Shown here one piece after another: positions 57,773-64,000 of a stretch of DNA of 64,000 nucleotides. Source of the stretch: an uncultured Devosia sp. (GTDB lineage Bacteria; Pseudomonadota; Alphaproteobacteria; Rhizobiales; Devosiaceae); NCBI RefSeq assembly GCF_963517015.1, contig NZ_CAUQDV010000002.1:558001-622000 (forward strand), in the 5' to 3' direction. Each line of letters opens with the position of its first letter. The first letter of the stretch is position 1. Made by a program: the position numbers and the translations under genes. Below the pieces are notes generated by a model, which saw nothing but the letters and a program-made list of their open reading frames with translations, did not search any database and was not told the origin of the DNA.

Positions 57773-59134
57773 TCACGCCATCACGAAGGACATGATGTCG
57801 GCGTGCCACATCCAGATCCCTAGTGCCGCACAGCCCCAGCCGATGGCAAGCGCAAGAAGGTCGGTCTTGGGGTCCCATGATTGATAGCGATACGCTGCCC
57901 GCGCCTTGAATGGATAGAGGAACAGCTCCGACACGCAGAGCGTGAAGATCGCGCCCAGAATACCGAAGTGGGAAATCAGCAGTAAAGAAACGGCGACTTG
58001 GACGACAGCCTGGATGAGAACCAGTCGGAAATGTTGTCGGGAGTCGCCGGCACCCAGATATGAGCCGTCATAATTGGCAGTCGCGATCTGCGCCGTGACG
58101 GTGAAACCCAGCAGCGCCAGGATGGGACCAGCATCGTGATAGCGGCTGTCATACAAAAAATCGACCATGGGAATGGAGACGAGCGACAGGAACCCGCTGG
58201 CACAAACCATGGATAGGTTCACCAGGCGGCGCGCCCTGAAAATCTTGCTGCGATTGTCAGGCCCGGCTGAAGGGGGAAACTTGCTGAACAGGGGTAAGAT
58301 GATCTGTCCACCCATCGAGCGGGCCAACTCGCTTGGGACAAGCGCAAACATCAGCCCGACGGTGAATATCCCAAGATCGGTCAACGAGACGAAGCCGCCA
58401 AGAATGGCGCGATCGCCCTGATTGATCAGGAATCCCGCCACCGAACCCAGAAAAATGTACTTCCCGAAATGGAGGATTTCCCCGACGAGCGCCGGGTCCA
58501 GATGCCAGCTATTCTTGGGTCCCTTAAGCAAGTTGTTCTGCAGAAACACCTTGAGGAACGCGCCAAATACCGCGCCGGCGACGAGCGACCACACGCTGCC
58601 CGTCAGCCAGGCACCCAGCATGGTGACGACCAGGGTCGCCACCTGGCTGACGAGGTCGGTCATGACGCGCGTGCCGATCTGCAAATTGCGATCCGCGAGC
58701 CCGGCATTGGTCGTCGTGAAGCCCTGAATGCAGGCCGTGAAGCCCACGACCGGCAGAAGCATGGCCAGGCGTGGCTCTGCATAGACCAGCGATACGGGAT
58801 AAGCGAGCAGACAGGCGCCCAGCCAGAGCAGCGCCCCGCGCAAGATCTGGATCGACCAGACAGTATTAAGGAAACTGGGATCGTCGCCCCTCTTGTTCTG
58901 GACGATCGAGAGATTGAGGCCGACATCGGAGAACAAGTGGAGCCCGGTCACGAACACGTAGACCAGAGACATCAGCCCGAAGGCCTCGGGGAACAACAAC
59001 CTGGTCAGCAGCAGGTTCGAGGCCAGCCTGAGCACATTGGATGTGCCGAAGCCGAAGACCACGATGGCCGAACTGCGCATGGCGCGCGCGCGGAACCCAT
59101 CACCGCGAAAGGAAGCTTTCAGATGATGGAACAC
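57773..59134 (-). CDS. Wzx-like lipid-linked oligosaccharide flippase
   Basis: A 453-residue polytopic protein with about twelve membrane helices, matching the MOP/Wzx-type polysaccharide-synthase fold. Characteristic segments are SNVLRLASNLLLTRLLFPEAFGLMSL at the N-terminus, SVWSLVAGAVFGAFLK and GGQIILPLFSKF in the middle. It should move the polyprenyl-linked repeat unit to the periplasm. I place the start at the GTG at 59134 (AGGCGG five bases upstream); a TTG at 59137 and an ATG at 59080 are alternatives. It is followed by the unknown gene at 56945. Confidence 0.86.
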   Translation of the reverse strand: MFHHLKASFRGDGFRARAMRSSAIVVFGFGTSNVLRLASNLLLTRLLFPEAFGLMSLVYVFVTGLHLFSDVGLNLSIVQNKRGDDPSFLNTVWSIQILRGALLWLGACLLAYPVSLVYAEPRLAMLLPVVGFTACIQGFTTTNAGLADRNLQIGTRVMTDLVSQVATLVVTMLGAWLTGSVWSLVAGAVFGAFLKVFLQNNLLKGPKNSWHLDPALVGEILHFGKYIFLGSVAGFLINQGDRAILGGFVSLTDLGIFTVGLMFALVPSELARSMGGQIILPLFSKFPPSAGPDNRSKIFRARRLVNLSMVCASGFLSLVSIPMVDFLYDSRYHDAGPILALLGFTVTAQIATANYDGSYLGAGDSRQHFRLVLIQAVVQVAVSLLLISHFGILGAIFTLCVSELFLYPFKARAAYRYQSWDPKTDLLALAIGWGCAALGIWMWHADIMSFVMA

Positions 59135-59427
59135 CAAACCCGCCTCTAATGACAGCTACCGGATTAGCAGACACACCCAGCAAGAGAAAGTCTATCCAGC
59201 TCGTTACAGTAAATTTGCATTTCCGGCCGCCGATACTGCAGCCAATCTTCAGGCAAAATAAAAACGACGTCGCAGCGACACCAAGGCGTAATTGACGCCT
59301 GCGGAAAAATGCGCAAGTCAGCCGGACGATGACGGCCGTTAACTGATCATCGCTCGCACTATGGCCTATCCTCTTGCGCACTGTATGTTGAGCTCACCGC
59401 GAGAACAGTTCTGGTGCCACAAAGCCA

Positions 59428-60666
59428 ATGTCAATGAAGAGCATTTCAAAACCGATTGCCTATTTGACTGGCGAATATCCCAAAGTGTCCCACACATTCA
59501 TTCAGCGCGAAATCGAAGCGCTGCGCCGCATTGGACTGGACATAGAGACCTTTTCCGTGCGCCGCCCGGCCAGCCAGCACATCCTGGCGGACCAGAAGCA
59601 GGAAGAACAGAAAACGTTCTACATCCTCGAAGCCTGCAAAAATCCGGCGCGCGCCACGGCCATTCATTGCCGCGCGCTTTTCGGCAGGTCAGGGCGCTAT
59701 TTCACCACGCTCCAGTTGGCGATCCGGCTTCGCCAGGCGGGGGTAAGGTCTCTGGTCTACCAGCTGATCTATTTCTTTGAGGCCGTCATTCTCGCGCATG
59801 AACTGTCACGGCGTCAGATTGGCCATATTCACAACCACTTCGGCGATTCCAGCTGTACGGTCGCGATGCTGGCCAGCACGCTGTCGGACATCCCCTACAG
59901 TTTCACCGAACACGGCCCCAATATCTTCTTCGAAGCCGGACGGTGGCGGCTGGACGAGAAGATCGCCCGCGCGGAATTCGTGGTCGCTATCAGTCATTTC
60001 TGCTGCTCCCAGCTGATGCTTTTCTCAGATGCGAAGCACTGGTCCAGGATCGCCATCGTCCATTGTGGGGTGTCACCGGCCGGCTATGCCAGCGGCAAGG
60101 GCCCGGGCAAGCGGCTGATCTATGTGGGGCGTGTCGAGCCGGTCAAAGGCCTGCTGGTGCTGCTGGATGCGATGGTGGAGCTCAAGCAGGCCCATCCCGA
60201 TATCGAATTGACGGTGGTGGGCGACGGGACCTCGCGCAAGATGATCGAAGCCAGAGCAAGCGAATTGGGGCTAACCGACGTGACCCGCTTCGTCGGCTAC
60301 AAGACGCAGCGCGAGGTCGCGACCCTGTTGAGCGAGGCGGATATGCTGGTCCTGCCAAGCTTCGCGGAAGGCGTCCCCGTAGTCCTGATGGAAGCCATGG
60401 CAAGCGGCAAGCCCGTCGTCGCCTCGCGGGTTGCGGGTGTTCAGGAACTGGTCGAAGACGGGGTCAATGGCTTTACCGTGCCGCCCGGAGATGCACAGGC
60501 CTTGGCCCTCCGAGTCAACCAGTTGATCGGCGACCCTGCCTTGTCGAGGCGAATGGGCTTGGCAGGACGGTCGACGGTCGAGCAAAGCTTCAATACGGAT
60601 CTGGAAGCCGAGCGTCTCGCGGCGCTGCTGACCGGCAATGTGCGTCAGGACAGGGAAACACCGTAG
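59428..60666 (+). CDS. Glycosyltransferase family 4, colanic-acid/exopolysaccharide type
   Basis: A 412-residue GT-B enzyme. It begins PIAYLTGEYPKVSHTFIQREIEAL, the hallmark start of WcaL/AmsK-like exopolysaccharide transferases. The C-terminal donor site shows LIYVGRVEPVKGLLVLLDAM, TVVGDGTSRKMIEARA, FVGYKTQREVATLL and LPSFAEGVPVVLMEAMASGK, including the E...E pair. It is convergent with the rhamnose genes, with a 10-base gap to the rfbA end. Two in-frame ATGs (59428 and 59434) are possible starts. Confidence 0.9.
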   Translation: MSMKSISKPIAYLTGEYPKVSHTFIQREIEALRRIGLDIETFSVRRPASQHILADQKQEEQKTFYILEACKNPARATAIHCRALFGRSGRYFTTLQLAIRLRQAGVRSLVYQLIYFFEAVILAHELSRRQIGHIHNHFGDSSCTVAMLASTLSDIPYSFTEHGPNIFFEAGRWRLDEKIARAEFVVAISHFCCSQLMLFSDAKHWSRIAIVHCGVSPAGYASGKGPGKRLIYVGRVEPVKGLLVLLDAMVELKQAHPDIELTVVGDGTSRKMIEARASELGLTDVTRFVGYKTQREVATLLSEADMLVLPSFAEGVPVVLMEAMASGKPVVASRVAGVQELVEDGVNGFTVPPGDAQALALRVNQLIGDPALSRRMGLAGRSTVEQSFNTDLEAERLAALLTGNVRQDRETP

Positions 60667-60676
60667 CGTTCGGGCG

Positions 60677-61546
60677 CTAAGGCGTGCTCAATATGCGGAG
60701 CAAATATTGCCCATAGGCATTCTTCTTCATCATCGTGCCGAGTTTTTCGAGTTGGGCCGCGTCGATATTGCCCATGCGGAAGGCAATTTCCTCGGGGCAG
60801 GCGATCTTGAAGCCCTGGCGCTTTTCGAGCGTCGCGACGAATTGGGCTGCGTCTAGCAGGCTGTCGGGCGTGCCCGTATCGAGCCAGGCATAGCCGCGGC
60901 CCATCAGTTCGACCGACAGCTGGCCCTTCTCGAGATAGGCGCGGTTGACGTCGGTGATTTCGAGTTCGCCACGCGCTGAAGGCTTGAGGTTGGCGGCGAT
61001 ATCGACCACCTGCTCGTCGTAAAAATAGAGCCCGGTGACGGCCCAGTTGGAGCGTGGCCTTTCGGGCTTTTCCTCGATGCTGAGGGCGCGCATATGGTCG
61101 TCGAAATCGACCACGCCGTAACGCTCGGGGTCGGAGACGTGATAGGCAAAGACTGTGCCGCCGCTCTTGCGCTCGACACCGCGCTGCATGATTTCGGGCA
61201 GGCCGTGGCCGTAGAAGATATTGTCGCCCAGCACGAGCGCCGAGGGACCGCCGGCGACGAAGTCGGCGCCGATGATGAAGGCTTCGGCGAGGCCATTGGG
61301 CTGGGGTTGGGCGGCATAGGTCAGCGACAGGCCCCATTGCGACCCGTCACCCAGCAGGCGCTTGAAGCCATCGGCTTCGTGCGGCGTGGTGATGATGAGG
61401 ATTTCCCTGATCCCGGCCAGCATGAGCGTGGTCAGCGGATAGTAGATCATGGGCTTGTCATAGACCGGCACCAATTGCTTGGAGACCGCCAGCGTCATCG
61501 GGTGAAGCCGCGTGCCGGTGCCGCCGGCCAGAATAATGCCCTTCAT
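60677..61546 (-). CDS. rfbA: Glucose-1-phosphate thymidylyltransferase
   Basis: A 289-residue enzyme that makes dTDP-glucose from glucose-1-phosphate and dTTP, the first step to dTDP-L-rhamnose. The signature KGIILAGGTGTRLHPMTLAV opens the protein, followed by VYDKPMIYYPLTTLMLAG, LGDNIFYGHGL and PSARGELEITDVNRAYL. The C-terminal lobe (PEEIAFRMG...) is intact. The ATG at 61546 overlaps the rfbD TGA (ATGA), so translation is coupled. It is the last gene of the minus-strand order rfbC-rfbB-rfbD-rfbA. Confidence 0.97.
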   Translation of the reverse strand: MKGIILAGGTGTRLHPMTLAVSKQLVPVYDKPMIYYPLTTLMLAGIREILIITTPHEADGFKRLLGDGSQWGLSLTYAAQPQPNGLAEAFIIGADFVAGGPSALVLGDNIFYGHGLPEIMQRGVERKSGGTVFAYHVSDPERYGVVDFDDHMRALSIEEKPERPRSNWAVTGLYFYDEQVVDIAANLKPSARGELEITDVNRAYLEKGQLSVELMGRGYAWLDTGTPDSLLDAAQFVATLEKRQGFKIACPEEIAFRMGNIDAAQLEKLGTMMKKNAYGQYLLRILSTP

Positions 61547-62460
61547 GCGCTTGGCTCCTCGATTTTTTGGCCTTCTACGCCTGTCAGCAGGCGCGCGATT
61601 GTCTTGTGGGTGGAGGTGCGCCAGTCCGGCATGGTGGTGCCGTGGATGCTGCGCAGTTTCGTGGTGTCGAGCCGGGAATTGGCGGGGCGTTTCGCCGGGG
61701 TCGGATAATCCGTGGTGCCGATGCGGGTGACGCTGGCCGATGGGCCGCCAAGGCTGGCGGAATGGGCAAAGATCTCCATGGCGAAATCGGCCCAGCTGGC
61801 TTCGCCCGTGCCGGTCATGTGGAAGGTGCCGCGCAGAGCTTGATCATTTGGCCGATCGATCAGATTGGCGGCGATCTTTATCACCGCGTCGGCAATGTCG
61901 AACGCCGAGCTGGGATTGCCGCGCTGGTCATCGACCACGCGCAGTTCCGGCCTTGTCGCCGCGAGCTTGAGCATGGTCTTGAGGAAGTTGTTGCCGAAGG
62001 GCGAATAGACCCAGGCGGTGCGCAGGATGGCGTGATTATGTGTGGCCGATGCAACCGCGCGTTCGCCCGCCAGCTTGGTCGCGCCATAGACGCCAAGCGG
62101 ATTGGTCTTGTCGCTCTCGACATAGGGCGACGGCTTGCTGCCATCGAACACATAGTCGGTAGAGAGATGGATGATGGGAATGCCAAGTTCGCCGGCGAGG
62201 CGGGCCAGGGCTGCCGGACCATGGGCGTTGATCCGCTCCGCCAGATCGGCTTCCGTCTCGGCCTTGTCGACAGCGGTATAGGCCGCCGCCGAGACGATCG
62301 CATCGGGTCTTGCCTCGGCGATACGGAACAGGCCTTCCTGCGGATTGGCGAGGTCGAGCTCCGGGCGGCCCATGGCGATGATCTGCACGCCCCTGGCCGC
62401 GCCGCGCTCGATCAGCGCGGTGACGACCTGCCCGGTCCTTCCCGTGACCAGCAGCCTCAT
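61543..62460 (-). CDS. rfbD: dTDP-4-dehydrorhamnose reductase
   Basis: A 305-residue reductase of the last step to dTDP-L-rhamnose. It has the NAD(P)-binding start LLVTGRTGQVVTALIERG, AYTAVDKAETE, HLSTDYVFDGSKPSPYVE, TNPLGVYGATKLAGE (catalytic Tyr/Lys in YGATK) and LRTAWVYSPFGNNFLKTM. The start at 62460 is supported by the ATGA overlap with the rfbB stop; a longer frame to 62532 lies within rfbB. It overlaps rfbA by 4 bases. Confidence 0.96.
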   Translation of the reverse strand: MRLLVTGRTGQVVTALIERGAARGVQIIAMGRPELDLANPQEGLFRIAEARPDAIVSAAAYTAVDKAETEADLAERINAHGPAALARLAGELGIPIIHLSTDYVFDGSKPSPYVESDKTNPLGVYGATKLAGERAVASATHNHAILRTAWVYSPFGNNFLKTMLKLAATRPELRVVDDQRGNPSSAFDIADAVIKIAANLIDRPNDQALRGTFHMTGTGEASWADFAMEIFAHSASLGGPSASVTRIGTTDYPTPAKRPANSRLDTTKLRSIHGTTMPDWRTSTHKTIARLLTGVEGQKIEEPSA

Positions 62461-63521
62461 GGCTTGGTCTGGTTGCCGGGTGCGAGACCCAGCCGCTCGC
62501 CGGCATAGTTCTGCCGCAGCGGCCGCCACCACCAGTCATTGGCCAGATACCAGTCCACGGTGCGGGCAATGCCGGTGTCGAAATTCTCCTGCGCCTTCCA
62601 GCCCAGTTCCGTTTCGAGCCGTGTCGCGTCGATGGCATAGCGCGCATCATGGCCGGGGCGGTCGGTCACGAACTGGATCAGTTTTTCCCGCGGGGCGCCG
62701 GTGGGCAGGCGCTCGTCGAGCAAGGCGCAAATCCGGCGCACGACGTCGATGTTCCTGACCTCATTGCGGCCGCCGACATTATAGGTCTCGCCCACCCTGC
62801 CCCGCTCGATGATGAGATCAAGCGCGCGCGCGTGATCCTCCACATAGAGCCAGTCGCGGATATTGCTGCCCTTGCCATAGACCGGCAAAGCCTTGCCTTC
62901 TATGGCATTGAGAATGGTCAGCGGGATCAGCTTTTCGGGGAAGTGATAGGGGCCGTAGTTGTTGGAGCAATTGGAGACCACGACCGGCATGCCATAGGTC
63001 CGCGCCCAGGCCTTGGCGAGATGGTCGGATGCCGCCTTCGAAGCCGAATAGGGCGAGCTTGGATCATAGGGCGTCTTTTCGGTGAAGAGACCCGTATCGC
63101 CCAGCGAGCCATAGACCTCGTCGGTCGAGACATGATGGAACCGAAAGCGCGCCTTTGCCTCGGCATCGAGCCCTGACCAATAGGCGCGCGCAGCTTCGAG
63201 CATGGTGAAGCTGCCGATGACATTGGTATGGACGAAATCGGCGGCGCCGGCAATCGAGCGATCGACATGGCTCTCAGCTGCCAAATGCATGACGCGATCA
63301 GGGCGGAAGTTCTGGAACGCCTCGTTGATGGCGCGTACATCGCAGATGTCGGCCTTGAGGAAAAAATGATTGTTGCGCCCCTCGACTTCCCGCAAGGAGG
63401 CGGGATTGCCGGCATATGTCAGCTTGTCGACGGTCAGCACCTCATAGTCCTTTTCGAGCACGAGATGCCGCACCAGGGCCGAGCCGATAAAGCCGGCGCC
63501 ACCCGTCACCAGAACCCGCAT
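62457..63521 (-). CDS. rfbB: dTDP-glucose 4,6-dehydratase
   Basis: A 354-residue NAD-dependent enzyme that converts dTDP-glucose to the 4-keto-6-deoxy sugar. The Rossmann motif is RVLVTGGAGFIGSALVRHL. Others are LAAESHVDRSIAGAADFVHT, HHVSTDEVYGSLGD, PSSPYSASKAASDHLAKAW (catalytic Tyr/Lys) and VSNCSNNYGPYHFPEKLIP. The ATG at 63521 lies one base from the rfbC stop. Its stop overlaps the rfbD start. Confidence 0.97.
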   Translation of the reverse strand: MRVLVTGGAGFIGSALVRHLVLEKDYEVLTVDKLTYAGNPASLREVEGRNNHFFLKADICDVRAINEAFQNFRPDRVMHLAAESHVDRSIAGAADFVHTNVIGSFTMLEAARAYWSGLDAEAKARFRFHHVSTDEVYGSLGDTGLFTEKTPYDPSSPYSASKAASDHLAKAWARTYGMPVVVSNCSNNYGPYHFPEKLIPLTILNAIEGKALPVYGKGSNIRDWLYVEDHARALDLIIERGRVGETYNVGGRNEVRNIDVVRRICALLDERLPTGAPREKLIQFVTDRPGHDARYAIDATRLETELGWKAQENFDTGIARTVDWYLANDWWWRPLRQNYAGERLGLAPGNQTKP

Positions 63522-63522
63522 G

Positions 63523-64000
63523 TCAGGCCTCCCCGCCGAGCTGGAAATAGCCCGGCAATTCGCTCAGCAGCGGCTGGATCGTATCCTTAGGCGAGAGCAG
63601 CGTGGGATCGGCGACATCGGGCCATGTGATCCCGATCGCTGGATCGTTCCAGCGCACGCCTTTGTCGGCATCCTTGCTGTAATAGGACGTGACCTTATAG
63701 CTCACTAAACAGTCGGGCTCGAGCGTACAGAAGCCATGGAGGAACCCCGGCGGCACCCAGAGCTGGTTGCCCTCGTCGGCACTCAGTGTCAGCGAAGTCC
63801 ACTGCCCGAAACTGCTCGAACCTTTCCGAATATCGACCACGACATCGAAAATCGACCCGGAAAGACAGCGCACCAGTTTGCCCTGGGCATGAGGCTCGCT
63901 CTGGAAATGCAGCCCCCGCACCACCCCGACATGCCGGCTCAGCGACTGGTTTTCCTGCACAAAGTCCACGTCGGCCACATTGGCCCGGAACCAGTCCTCG
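63523..64000 (-). CDS. rfbC: dTDP-4-dehydrorhamnose 3,5-epimerase, partial
   Basis: The C-terminal 158 residues of RfbC; the gene runs off the right edge, and the frame remains open to 64000 with EDWFRANVADVDF continuing the fold. Visible signature is SRHVGVVRGLHFQ, LVRCLSGSIFDVVVDIR (cupin strands), LWVPPGFLHGFCTLEPDCLVSYKVT and the late WNDPAIGITWP. The catalytic His of the RGLHF region is present. It epimerises the 4-keto sugar at C3 and C5. It is the first visible gene of rfbCBDA in transcription order. Confidence 0.95.
   Translation of the reverse strand, partial: EDWFRANVADVDFVQENQSLSRHVGVVRGLHFQSEPHAQGKLVRCLSGSIFDVVVDIRKGSSSFGQWTSLTLSADEGNQLWVPPGFLHGFCTLEPDCLVSYKVTSYYSKDADKGVRWNDPAIGITWPDVADPTLLSPKDTIQPLLSELPGYFQLGGEA

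Overview
The window reads as a chromosomal segment of a high-GC alphaproteobacterium, most likely order Hyphomicrobiales; a Devosia-like organism would fit, but this is judged from gene content only. Pointers are a class I (archaeal-type) lysyl-tRNA synthetase, a SAM-II riboswitch upstream of metZ, the long bimodular dCTP deaminase, a PodJ/SEL1-type coiled-coil protein and perfect CtrA boxes. I see no transposase, integrase, CRISPR array, rRNA or plasmid function.

Positions 1-13.1 kb are mostly housekeeping: a large coiled-coil protein (partial), a NarL-type response regulator, pyrD with a DUF952 gene, an S24-type repressor, a HicA/HicB-like pair, lysK, a TerB-like protein, a SAM-II-controlled metZ operon with a solute-binding protein and a small membrane protein, dcd, and exbB-exbD-tonB. 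From 13.2 to 16.3 kb lie a siderophore-type TonB-dependent receptor and its probable AraC-family regulator, forming an iron-uptake module with exbBD-tonB.

From 16.5 kb to the right edge the window is dominated by cell-surface polysaccharide genes. They include a GT39-like transferase with a GtrB-GtrA fusion, tRNA-Gly(CCC), a VanZ-like gene, GT61, an acyltransferase, WecG/TagA, several GT2 and GT4 transferases, Wza/ExoF-, Wzz/ExoP- and Wzc-like export genes, an XrtA-type ATPase, a polyprenyl-phosphate sugar transferase, Wzy- and Wzx-like proteins, a secreted SGNH hydrolase, a secreted glycosidase-like protein, a GMC oxidoreductase and the dTDP-L-rhamnose operon rfbCBDA, whose rfbC is cut by the window end.

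The unusual part is a natural-product assembly line interleaved with this polysaccharide locus. It has an AMP-ligase/ACP/PLP-decarboxylase cassette (22.3-25.3 kb), a PKS ordered KS-AT-KR-DH-ACP-TE (26.1-32.5 kb), a formyltransferase-NRPS with an FMN monooxygenase inserted in its adenylation domain (40.5-45.1 kb), a phosphopantetheinyl transferase (45.1 kb) and a flavin reductase (47.5 kb). The NRPS has a carrier but no thioesterase, while the PKS starts with a KS and ends with a thioesterase, so one short formylated or oxidised amino-acyl polyketide is plausible. Its co-location with an exopolysaccharide locus suggests either a surface-glycan modification or a secreted metabolite. Several genes resemble families from exosortase-A (XrtA) loci, but no exosortase is present here.
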